From an uncultured Hyphomicrobiales bacterium (GTDB taxonomy: Bacteria > Pseudomonadota > Alphaproteobacteria > Rhizobiales > Beijerinckiaceae): a DNA stretch of 5,784 nucleotides. Below are positions 1 through 5,784 of the stretch, one piece after another. The notes below the pieces were generated by a model. It worked only from the letters and a program-made list of their open reading frames with translations, had not been told where the DNA came from and made no database searches. The translations under genes and the position numbers were made by a program. Position 1 is the stretch's first letter; the number at the start of each line of letters is the position of its first letter. The DNA is taken from assembly GCA_903932565.1 (NCBI GenBank), contig CAIZGQ010000875.1, positions 1-5,784 on the forward strand. The letters run 5' to 3'.

Positions 1-726
1 CAACGAGCTGAAGGGCGGCTAGGAATTTTTCGCCTGTCTTGTCATACCGGGTTGCAATGCGGCGATAATGTTTGATCTTGTTGAAGAACCGTTCGACGCG
101 GTTGCGCGCTTTGTAGAGATGTTTGCTGAAACAAATCGGGTCCTTACGGTTGGATTTGGGCGGGATGTTCGCCTGTGGGCCGCGCTCATTGACAGCTTGC
201 CTCAGCGCATTTGCGACGTAGCCCTTGTCAGCCAGCAGCACATCACCGGCAGGAAGTTCAGCGATCAAGTTCGGGGCGCTGGAAACATCCGCGTCCTGGC
301 CCGCTGTAAGTTTCAGCCTGATGGGACGGCCTTGTTTGTCGACCAGCGCGTGGATCTTCGTTGTCAGACCGCCTCGGGAGCGACCCAGACATCGATCTTG
401 ATCCCCATTTTTGCTGTCGCGCCCTGCTGATGGACCCGAACAACAGAGGTATCGATCATCTGTATGTCGCCATCATCTGCGGCGACGATTGCGTCCATTC
501 CTCGACCCCATCCGCCAGCGTTTCTCCATCGGTTGAAACGATTGTAGACTGTGGCGCGCGGGCTAAAGCGATCAGGCAGATCGGCCCGGGGCACCCCTGA
601 CCTCAGGACCTAGAAGATGCCGTTGAGAACGCGCCTGTTATTGACTCGGGGAGCGCCCCGCGGTTTGTTCGGCAAGTGCGGCTCGATAGCCCTCCACTCG
701 GCGTCGGTCAGCTCGTAGCGGCCCAT
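1..726 (-). pseudogene. IS5-family transposase, frame-disrupted and truncated by the window edge
   Basis: Reading the minus strand from ATG at 726 gives MGRYELTDAEWRAIEPHLPN, a typical IS5 N-terminus. A GGGAG ribosome site lies 7 nt upstream (734-738). An amber TAG at 610-612 sits in NGIF*VLRSG, where relatives usually have Trp. The frame then continues through MIDTSVVRVHQQGA, whose Asp (codon 451-453) is the first catalytic residue. At a run of five A on the coding strand (T5 at 408-412) the coding frame moves by -1. After this it reads GRSRGGLTTKIHALVD, LLADKGY (second Asp, 227-229) and YKARNRVERFFNKIK, with the catalytic Glu at 92-94 and a perfect Y2R3E6K signature. The IS427 group is thought to make its transposase by frameshifting, so the frame change may be native; the amber codon is not. 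The C-terminus lies outside the window. Confidence 0.85.
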
Positions 727-748
727 TTCTGTGCTCCCGTTTGGGAGC

Positions 749-790
749 TTGCATCAAGAGAATTCTGATTCGAGAATTCTCGTGATGCAA
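749..790. repeat. Large imperfect palindrome at the outer IS end
   Basis: Left arm 749-766 and right arm 773-790 are complementary at 17 of 18 positions, around the 6-nt spacer GATTCG (767-772). Each arm contains GAATTC, and the outer parts are TTGCATCA and TGATGCAA. The palindrome lies upstream of the transposase start codon and 15 bases before the mtnP stop codon, so it is most likely the terminal or subterminal repeat of the insertion sequence and a possible transposase binding site. It has no T-tract on either side, so a simple intrinsic terminator is less likely, although a transcript leaving mtnP would pass through it as a strong hairpin. Confidence 0.7.
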
Positions 791-805
791 TTATGAGTTC
801 ACGAC

Positions 806-1681
806 CTAGCGTTTCAAAACGCGGCCAGCGACCGCATCAAGCTTGGCCAACAGCGCGGGATCGCGCATCGCGGGCGCCGTCATGATGGCACCCTCAAGCG
901 CGCGATCTGAGCCCACCGGGCACGCCTCGTGCTCAGCCGGGAAGTCTTTGAGCACGCGGGCCAGAAGCCGCGCGGCCTTGCCTGCATTGTCCTGCACAAC
1001 CTGGATGACAGCAGCCACGTCCACGGCGTCATGGTCAGGATGCCAGCAGTCAAAATCCGTGACCATGGCAATCGTTGCGTAAGACATTTCAGCCTCACGG
1101 GCGAGCTTGGCCTCCGGCATCGCCGTCATGCCGATCACATCGTAATTCAACGCACGATAAGACTGGGATTCGGCATAGCTCGAAAATTGCGGGCCCTGCA
1201 TGCAAACGTAAGTTCCACCTTTGCGACAGGCGATGTCTTCAGCCGCAGCGGCAGCCGCGATGCGATCCACCAGCAACGGCGACACAGGATGCGCCATCGA
1301 CACATGTGCAACGCAGCCATTGCCAAAGAAGGACGATTCGCGGCCGTTCGTGCGGTCGACATATTGATCGACCAGCAGGAACAGGCCGGGATGCAAGTCT
1401 GGCTTGAACGACCCGCAGGCGGATACAGAAACGATATCTGTCACCCCTGCCCGCTTCAGCACATCGATATTGGCGCGATAGTTGATGCCCTCGGGCGACA
1501 GACGATGGCCGCGACCATGACGGGGCAGAAACACGGCCTCGGTCGAGCCAATGCGGCCGAAGTGCAACGCGTCGGAGGGCTCGCCCCACGGTGAGGTGAT
1601 TTTCTCCTCTCGCAGGTCCTCAAGGCCCGGCAAATGATAGACGCCAGATCCCCCGATGATCCCGACCCGTGCCTTCGCCAT
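806..1681 (-). CDS. mtnP: S-methyl-5'-thioadenosine phosphorylase
   Basis: The 291-aa cytosolic enzyme splits 5'-methylthioadenosine (a by-product of polyamine and homoserine-lactone synthesis) with phosphate into adenine and 5-methylthioribose-1-phosphate, the entry to methionine and adenine salvage. Visible motifs are the phosphate-binding loop GIIGGSGVY (7-15), RHGRGHRLSPEGINYRAN (54-71), SVSACGS (85-91), GPQFSSYAES (163-172), MTAMPEAKLAREAE (185-198) and VTDFDCWH (207-214). The two Asp of that last motif (209, 211) select 6-aminopurines in this family. Length is normal for the family. A TTG six bases upstream also opens the frame, but the AAGGAG ribosome site ends directly against it and sits 6 nt from ATG 1681, so ATG is chosen. 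The gene is divergent from msrP. Its 3' end is full length but directly abuts the insertion sequence. A sister purine nucleoside phosphorylase is the only serious alternative. Confidence 0.95.
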   Translation of the reverse strand: MAKARVGIIGGSGVYHLPGLEDLREEKITSPWGEPSDALHFGRIGSTEAVFLPRHGRGHRLSPEGINYRANIDVLKRAGVTDIVSVSACGSFKPDLHPGLFLLVDQYVDRTNGRESSFFGNGCVAHVSMAHPVSPLLVDRIAAAAAAEDIACRKGGTYVCMQGPQFSSYAESQSYRALNYDVIGMTAMPEAKLAREAEMSYATIAMVTDFDCWHPDHDAVDVAAVIQVVQDNAGKAARLLARVLKDFPAEHEACPVGSDRALEGAIMTAPAMRDPALLAKLDAVAGRVLKR

Positions 1682-1687
1682 GCCCAA

Positions 1688-1693
1688 CTCCTT
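1688..1693 (-). promoter_or_regulatory. Ribosome binding site that fixes the mtnP start
   Basis: On the minus strand AAGGAG is followed by TTGGGC and then ATG. Spacing to ATG is 6 nt, whereas spacing to the in-frame TTG is zero, which makes the upstream TTG start implausible. Confidence 0.8.
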
Positions 1694-1722
1694 GATCTAA
1701 CGCTGTCCAATGTTCGCATATC

Positions 1723-1743
1723 GATTGTGACAATCTCTTGTCA
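1723..1743. promoter_or_regulatory. Two overlapping dyads in the mtnP leader or promoter
   Basis: GATTG and CAATC flank TGA (1723-1735), a perfect 5-3-5 dyad. TGACAA and TTGTCA flank TCTC (1728-1743), a perfect 6-4-6 dyad that shares bases with the first. They lie 41 bases upstream of the mtnP ATG and about 190 bases upstream of msrP. Such short-spaced dyads suit a dimeric repressor or activator, and the overlap could let two registers compete. No regulator can be named. I could not fix a convincing -35/-10 pair beside them, so the promoter assignment is inference. Confidence 0.4.
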
Positions 1744-1844
1744 GACGAACGCTTCGCTGACACCTGCCTGCACAATTTGCACCATCGGGCAAAGCTGTTC
1801 GCAGATGCGCCACGTATCTTTGAGCAAGCCCGTCCCCGCGAGGA

Positions 1845-1872
1845 CGTGATTTGCGCGTGATCGCAAGTCACG
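1845..1872. promoter_or_regulatory. Strong dyad upstream of msrP (operator or leader hairpin)
   Basis: Arms CGTGATTTGCG (1845-1855) and CGCAAGTCACG (1862-1872) are complementary at 10 of 11 positions; the one mismatch (1850 against 1867) would be a G-U pair in RNA. The spacer is CGTGAT, which itself repeats the first six bases of the left arm, so CGTGA occurs three times counting both strands. The right arm ends 57 nt before the msrP start. There is no T-tract after it, which argues against an intrinsic terminator. An operator for a dimeric regulator or a 5'-leader hairpin is the more likely reading. Confidence 0.45.
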
Positions 1873-1929
1873 CCACGGTGGCGAGACTGGAAGACACCGA
1901 CCGACAGCGCGACATTACGGAGACTTTGC

Positions 1930-2889
1930 ATGCATTTTCACCGCCGCCATGGCTGGGAAATTCCCGAGCGCGATGCCACGCCCGAACAGCTCTTCCTCAA
2001 CCGCCGGGCGTTTGTGGCGGGTGCCGGCTCCATCGCGGCGATGGCGTCTGCCGGACTCGCTCGCGCGGCCGAGGGCACGGCCGACCCAACAGCAGGTCTT
2101 TATCCGGCGAAGAAGAACGAAAGCTTCACACTGGATCGCCCGCTGACACCTGAGGCGGTGACGTCCAAATACAACAATTTCTATGAGTTCGGCTCATCCA
2201 AGAGCATCTCGGCGGCGGCAGAAGCATTGAAGCCGCGTCCCTGGAGCGTGAAGATTGACGGGCTGGTCGAAGCTCCCATGACGGTCGATGTCGACGATCT
2301 GTCCCGCATGATGGGGCTTGAGGAGCGGCTGTATCGCCATCGCTGCGTCGAAGCCTGGTCCATGACGATTCCCTGGACTGGCTTTCCGCTGAAGAAGCTT
2401 GTCGAGCATGCCAAGCCACTCAGCAGCGCGAAGTTTGTGCGCTTTGAGACGTTCATGGACCCCAAGACCGCACCCGGCCAGCGCCAAACCTGGTGGCCGT
2501 GGCCCTATGTCGAGGGTGTCACCATGGCAGAGGCCACCAACGACCTCGCGCTGATGGTCACGGGTGCCTACGGCAAGCCCCTGGCCAATGCCTATGGCGC
2601 GCCGCTGCGTCTTCACCTGCCTTGGAAATATGGGTTCAAGTCCATCAAGTCGATCACCAAGATCAGCTTCGTGGCAGAGCGGCCCAAGGGCTATTGGGAA
2701 GCCCTGCAGGCAAGCGAATACGGCTTCTGGGCCAATGTGAACCCGGCCGTGTCGCATCCGCGCTGGAGCCAGGCGACGGAAGAAGTGCTTGGCGTTGGCG
2801 ATCGTCGCCCAACTCTTCTCTACAATGGCTACGGCGAACAGGTGGCGAGCCTCTACGCTGGCATGGAAGGCCAGAAGATCTTCTTCTGA
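1930..2889 (+). CDS. msrP: Protein-methionine-sulfoxide reductase catalytic subunit MsrP (YedY)
   Basis: The 319-aa protein belongs to the molybdopterin (sulfite oxidase fold) family and reduces methionine sulfoxide in periplasmic proteins, taking electrons from the quinone pool via the membrane haem protein MsrQ. The N-terminus holds a twin-arginine signal, NRRAFVAG (Arg25-Arg26), a hydrophobic stretch and an Ala-rich likely cleavage region near ARAAE (44-48). The mature part shows YNNFYEFG (81-88), RHRCVEAWS with the molybdenum-ligating Cys139, PWTGFPLKKLV, PWPYVEG, GAPLRLHLPWKYGFKSIKSI, and the C-terminal GFWANVNPAVSHPRWSQAT and LLYNGYGEQVASLY. Length is close to the family's usual size. 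ATG 1930 has a GGAG ribosome site (1919-1922) 7 nt upstream. The gene diverges from mtnP. msrQ, often the next gene, is absent here; ubiK follows instead. Confidence 0.95.
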   Translation: MHFHRRHGWEIPERDATPEQLFLNRRAFVAGAGSIAAMASAGLARAAEGTADPTAGLYPAKKNESFTLDRPLTPEAVTSKYNNFYEFGSSKSISAAAEALKPRPWSVKIDGLVEAPMTVDVDDLSRMMGLEERLYRHRCVEAWSMTIPWTGFPLKKLVEHAKPLSSAKFVRFETFMDPKTAPGQRQTWWPWPYVEGVTMAEATNDLALMVTGAYGKPLANAYGAPLRLHLPWKYGFKSIKSITKISFVAERPKGYWEALQASEYGFWANVNPAVSHPRWSQATEEVLGVGDRRPTLLYNGYGEQVASLYAGMEGQKIFF

Positions 2890-2893
2890 GCGT

Positions 2894-2932
2894 CCTGCGC
2901 AGGCCCAAAAACACCAAGTGCCTGCGGCAGGC
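2894..2932. repeat. Pair of near-identical short palindromes after msrP
   Basis: CCTGCGCAGG (2894-2903) is a perfect palindrome starting 5 bases after the msrP stop codon. GCCTGC, G, GCAGGC (2920-2932) is a second palindrome with nearly the same core. Either can form a short hairpin, and the two can also pair with each other. An A-rich stretch lies between them but no T-tract follows, so they could weakly end the msrP transcript, stabilise its 3' end, or be a small dispersed repeat. Confidence 0.35.
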
Positions 2933-2998
2933 TCAACCCTCGCCGCCGCAGGTCGCCCGTGCTAGGACGACGCAAGCCAATCGTTCTGGAGCCAGATC

Positions 2999-3259
2999 AT
3001 GCCGCAGACCCGCAACCCCATCTTCGACAATGTTGCCCGCCTGATGACGGATGCCGCTGGCATTGCGAATGGCGCACGCCGCGAAGTCGAGACATTGGTC
3101 AAGACTCAAATGGAGCGCCTGATGTCGACAATGGACATCGTGAGCCGCGAAGAGTTCGAGGCCGTTCGCGACATGGCGATCCTTGCGCGTGATGAAAATG
3201 AAAAACTTCTCGCACGAATTTCTGCACTTGAGTCGAAGCTTGGTGCAGACAAGGCCTGA
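2999..3259 (+). CDS. ubiK: UbiK-family accessory factor (BMFP domain, formerly DUF526)
   Basis: This is a small 86-aa protein with no signal peptide or membrane segment. The family member UbiK (YqiC) of E. coli assists ubiquinone synthesis by binding UbiJ and membrane lipids; some relatives are described as membrane-fusogenic. The sequence shows the family plan. An amphipathic N-terminal half starts with NPIFDNVARLMTDAAG (6-21), and a charged C-terminal coiled coil contains SREEFEAVRDMA followed by ENEKLLARISALESKLG. ATG 2999 has a GGAG ribosome site (2988-2991) 7 nt upstream. The gene stands alone between msrP (109-bp gap) and a 362-bp non-coding gap. The family call is firm; its exact role in alphaproteobacteria is inferred from the gamma-proteobacterial protein. 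Confidence 0.88.
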   Translation: MPQTRNPIFDNVARLMTDAAGIANGARREVETLVKTQMERLMSTMDIVSREEFEAVRDMAILARDENEKLLARISALESKLGADKA

Positions 3260-3289
3260 CAAACGCGATTTGGCCTGACCTCGCGATTT
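3253..3289. repeat. Tandem imperfect 19/18-bp repeat across the ubiK stop codon
   Basis: GGCCTGACAAACGCGATTT (3253-3271) is followed immediately by GGCCTGACCTCGCGATTT (3272-3289). The copies share the first eight bases and the last eight (CGCGATTT) and differ in the short middle. The first copy contains the ubiK TGA stop (3257-3259), so the repeat looks like a local duplication of the gene's end. No clear terminator is formed. Confidence 0.6.
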
Positions 3290-3621
3290 GCGACTCATTC
3301 CCATCCTAACGTGATGTTTTCAGACTCTGTTTCGCGTTGAGCGCGTTCAGACGACACTGAGTCGCACCATTTGAGGATCGCGACATATTGACTCAAATTT
3401 GCGACCGCTTGTGGACACAGCGCGTGAAGCGATGGACGAACGGTCACGAATCCATCAGGTTCAAATTCGTAGGGGTGCTGGCCGCCCGTTCCGGGTTGTG
3501 TTTGTAAAGGTCTGATTCGTCGAAAACTTTTGGGTCCGATGTTGGACGCAAGAAGATTTCTTCCTGAAGACTCCACAGTTCGTTGTGCAGCGTTCTGCCT
3601 TTACAAATCGGGGCTCCACGA
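3260..3621. promoter_or_regulatory. 362-bp non-coding gap with a dense cluster of GANTC sites
   Basis: No credible gene lies here and GC drops to about half. Seven GANTC sites occur at 3292, 3323, 3359, 3390, 3448, 3514 and 3569, against 14 in the other roughly 5.5 kb of the window. Several lie in longer inverted repeats: TGCGACTCA (3289-3297) with TGAGTCGCA (3358-3366), and ACGAATC (3446-3452) with GATTCGT (3514-3520). ATTTGAG (3369-3375) pairs with CTCAAAT (3392-3398), and AAGAA and TTCTT flank GAT at 3550-3562. In alphaproteobacteria CcrM methylates GANTC, and GcrA with sigma-70 acts at such promoters. There is no TTAA in the gap, so a classic CtrA box is absent. The ybjN-proC promoter should lie in this stretch, but I cannot fix a -35/-10 pair. 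Confidence 0.55.
3501..3607. repeat. Widely spaced perfect 10-bp inverted repeat before ybjN
   Basis: TTTGTAAAGG (3501-3510) is the exact reverse complement of CCTTTACAAA (3598-3607), with 87 bases between. The right arm ends 14 bases before the ybjN ATG, so in an RNA the pairing could close a domain near the ribosome site. A 10-bp match in a gap of this size can also arise by chance. Confidence 0.35.
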
Positions 3622-4122
3622 ATGTCTTCAATGCAGCTTTTTGTCGAACGTGCCGAACATCCTGTGGATGTTGTCGAACGGATGGCGTCCTATCACGATT
3701 GGCATTTTGATCGCGATGGTGATGACGAAATCTCAATCTCGGTCGCCGGTGGCTGGACCGATTATCAAGTCGCCTTCACTTGGCTTCCCGACGTCGAAGC
3801 GCTGCATGTCGGCTGCGCCTTTGATTTCAAAGTCACCGATCGTCGCCGCACGGAGATTTTGAATCTTGTGTCGATGATCAATGAACAACTTTGGGTTGGT
3901 CATTTCGGATTATGGGAATCCGAAGGCGTGATGATGTTCCGCCACGCGATTCTTTTGGCCGGTGGCGCAGAGCCAAATTCGTCCCAGTGCGAAGCGGCCT
4001 TGAAAGCGGCGACAGCCGCCTGCGAGCGCTATTATCAGGCGTTTCAATTCGTGCTCTGGGCTGGAAAATCCGCCCGCGAAGCGATGGAAACGGCCATGTT
4101 CGAAACACTCGGACAAGCGTAA
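3622..4122 (+). CDS. YbjN domain-containing protein
   Basis: This 166-aa predicted cytosolic protein belongs to the YbjN family, whose biochemical role is unsettled; the fold resembles type III secretion chaperones, and E. coli YbjN affects stress and motility when overproduced. Visible hallmarks are HPVDVVERMASYHDWHFDRD (13-32), the acidic DDEISISVAGGW, then DYQVAFTWLPDVEALHVGC, INEQLWVGHFGLW and a C-terminal helical part with ACERYYQAFQFVLWAGKSAR. A TTG at 3583 opens the same frame, but it has no ribosome site and the extra residues do not resemble the family. ATG 3622 has GGGG 8 nt upstream; ATG 3631 is another possibility. proC follows after 39 bp on the same strand, so the two are probably cotranscribed. 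The GC content is visibly lower than in proC. Confidence 0.88.
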   Translation: MSSMQLFVERAEHPVDVVERMASYHDWHFDRDGDDEISISVAGGWTDYQVAFTWLPDVEALHVGCAFDFKVTDRRRTEILNLVSMINEQLWVGHFGLWESEGVMMFRHAILLAGGAEPNSSQCEAALKAATAACERYYQAFQFVLWAGKSAREAMETAMFETLGQA

Positions 4123-4161
4123 GCTTTCCACGTCCAAAGTTGCGTTTACGGAGTGCGCGGC

Positions 4162-4995
<834 letters not shown>

Positions 4996-5015
4996 TGCGG
5001 GCACAAGACGCCTGC

Positions 5016-5035
5016 GGCCGCGACAAGTGGCGGCC
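5016..5035 (+). terminator. Possible weak hairpin terminator after proC
   Basis: GGCCGC (5016-5021) and GCGGCC (5030-5035) form a 6-bp all-GC stem with an 8-nt loop, 21 bases after the proC stop codon. Only a few T follow (TTGGTGTTG), so if it ends transcription it does so weakly or with Rho. It is the only candidate between proC and the TetR gene. Confidence 0.3.
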
Positions 5036-5098
5036 TTGGTGTTGAGCCTTTGACGCATTAGGTGTGATGGAAGTTGATCTCAGCCGGAGGCTGCCGCC

Positions 5099-5784
5099 AT
5101 GACCGATGCCACTGCCGCAAGCGCTTCCACGGGCGCGCCGTCTGATACCAAATCGAAGATCATTGCCGCGCTGATGGAATTGGCCGCCGAGCGGTCCTTT
5201 GACGACATTTCGATCACCCAGATCGCCGAGCGCGCGGGCGTAAGCCTCGCAACCTTCCGGGACCATTTTCCCTCAAAGGGTTCCATCCTAGGGGCGTATT
5301 CGAAAAAGATTGACCGAATCGTCCTCGAAGGCACAGGTCAGGATCTCGATGGTGAAGCCCCGAAGGATCGTCTCTTCGACGTGCTGATGCGGCGTCTGGA
5401 TGCCATGGCGCCCGACCGCGCCGCACTCGAGAGCATCATGGAATGGGCCCGACGGGAGCCCATGTCCGCAGCCGCCCTCAATGGAGTCGCGCTGAACTCC
5501 ATGCGTTTCATGCTGGAGGCGGCCGGTATCGACAGCGAAGGCACGGTCGGGGCTCTCAAGCTCCAGGGCCTTGTCATCGCCTGGACACGAATTCTCAATG
5601 TCTGGTTCAAGGATGAAGACAGCGGCTATGGCGCAACCATGGCAGCCATGGACAAAGAGCTGACCCGCGGTGACACGCTTGTGCGGCGGGCGGAAGACCT
5701 TGATCGCTTTGCCAAACCATTGAAGGGACTCGCCCGTGCGATGATGCAGGGCCGTCCCCGCATGCCAGGCCGTACCCGCGCGCG
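5099..5784 (+). CDS. TetR/AcrR-family transcriptional regulator, 3' end outside window
   Basis: The open frame runs from ATG 5099 to the window edge (228 complete codons) without a stop. GGAGG (5086-5090) lies 8 nt upstream. After a low-complexity Ala/Ser/Thr start (1-17), residues 18-60 form a TetR DNA-binding domain. The helix-turn-helix is ISITQIAERAGVSLATFRDHF (37-57), where FRDHF replaces the usual LYYHF and is followed by PSKGSIL. The rest is an all-helical ligand or dimer domain with WTRILNVWFKDEDSGYGATM and MDKELTRGD, and an Arg-rich tail near the edge. The ligand and targets are unknown. It follows proC by 103 bp; TTGACG (5050-5055) could be a -35 box, but the matching -10 is poor. 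A TetR-fold protein of the COQ9 type is a weaker alternative. Confidence 0.82.
   Translation, partial: MTDATAASASTGAPSDTKSKIIAALMELAAERSFDDISITQIAERAGVSLATFRDHFPSKGSILGAYSKKIDRIVLEGTGQDLDGEAPKDRLFDVLMRRLDAMAPDRAALESIMEWARREPMSAAALNGVALNSMRFMLEAAGIDSEGTVGALKLQGLVIAWTRILNVWFKDEDSGYGATMAAMDKELTRGDTLVRRAEDLDRFAKPLKGLARAMMQGRPRMPGRTRA

Larger units (their letters stand above)
1..790 (-). mobile_element. Partial IS5-family insertion sequence, one end only
   Basis: This is a DDE insertion sequence whose transposase gene reads leftward and is cut by the left edge of the window, so only the transposase 5' end side of the element is visible. The family assignment rests on the transposase: all three catalytic acidic residues and a full Y-(2)-R-(3)-E-(6)-K signature, with an IS427-like architecture (two reading frames). 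The outer boundary is inferred, not seen. It should lie at or just after the large palindrome at 749-790, because mtnP ends at 806. Without the other end I cannot match terminal inverted repeats or identify the target duplication, so the boundary may be off by about 15 bases. The element looks inactive (internal stop codon). Confidence 0.85.

Noticed and set aside
749..790. Reading the large palindrome as the mtnP terminator
   Set aside because: No T-tract follows on the mtnP strand and its position fits the IS end better, although read-through RNA would fold there.
929..1594. Long open frame (221 codons) on the plus strand opposite mtnP
   Set aside because: It is antisense to a clearly recognised enzyme and its His/Arg-rich product is typical of a shadow frame in GC-rich DNA.
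1851..2153. Plus-strand open frame overlapping the msrP start
   Set aside because: It overlaps msrP in another frame, lacks a ribosome site and covers the dyad at 1845-1872.
3458..3468. GGTTCAAATTC, similar to a tRNA T-loop
   Set aside because: The flanks do not pair into a T-stem and no anticodon or acceptor stem is present, so it is not a tRNA.
3295..3576. Open frame of 93 codons on the minus strand in the ubiK-ybjN gap
   Set aside because: It starts with GTG without a ribosome site, its product resembles no family I know, and it overlaps the repeat and GANTC-rich stretch.

Overview
The window looks like chromosomal DNA of an alphaproteobacterium, most likely order Hyphomicrobiales (Rhizobiales), in the Bradyrhizobium/Rhodopseudomonas/Bosea range. 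The reasons are the overall high GC, the form of the proteins (a UbiK-family BMFP protein, a rhizobial-type YbjN protein next to proC, an alphaproteobacterial MtnP and MsrP) and the use of plain AGGAG-like ribosome sites. The genus is inferred from protein style and not proven. Apart from one broken insertion sequence, every gene is an ordinary housekeeping gene; I see no phage, CRISPR, toxin-antitoxin or defence cassette.

Layout. Bases 1-790 are one end of an IS5-family insertion sequence on the minus strand. Its transposase is cut by the left edge of the window, carries an amber stop, and changes frame at a five-A run. Its outer end is a large imperfect palindrome (749-790), only 15 bases from the end of the next gene. 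Bases 806-1681 (minus) encode 5'-methylthioadenosine phosphorylase (mtnP). A 248-bp divergent intergenic region with two sets of dyads separates it from msrP (1930-2889, plus), a Tat-exported molybdopterin methionine sulfoxide reductase subunit without an adjacent msrQ. Next come ubiK (2999-3259), a 362-bp non-coding gap, ybjN (3622-4122), proC (4162-4995) and a TetR-family regulator that runs off the right edge (5099 onward).

How the genes work together. mtnP (methionine salvage from methylthioadenosine) and msrP (repair of oxidised methionine in periplasmic proteins) are divergent and share an intergenic region, so common control of methionine sulfur chemistry is possible. ybjN and proC are 39 bp apart on one strand and probably form an operon; the TetR gene follows proC after 103 bp and may be autonomous. 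ubiK assists ubiquinone synthesis and has no obvious functional link to its neighbours here.

The most notable non-gene signal is the gap between ubiK and ybjN. It holds seven GANTC sites in 282 bp, about ten times denser than in the rest of the window, several of them inside longer inverted repeats. GANTC is the target of the alphaproteobacterial cell-cycle methyltransferase CcrM, so this is a candidate methylation-responsive promoter region for ybjN-proC. I do not see a wholly new biological system in this window.
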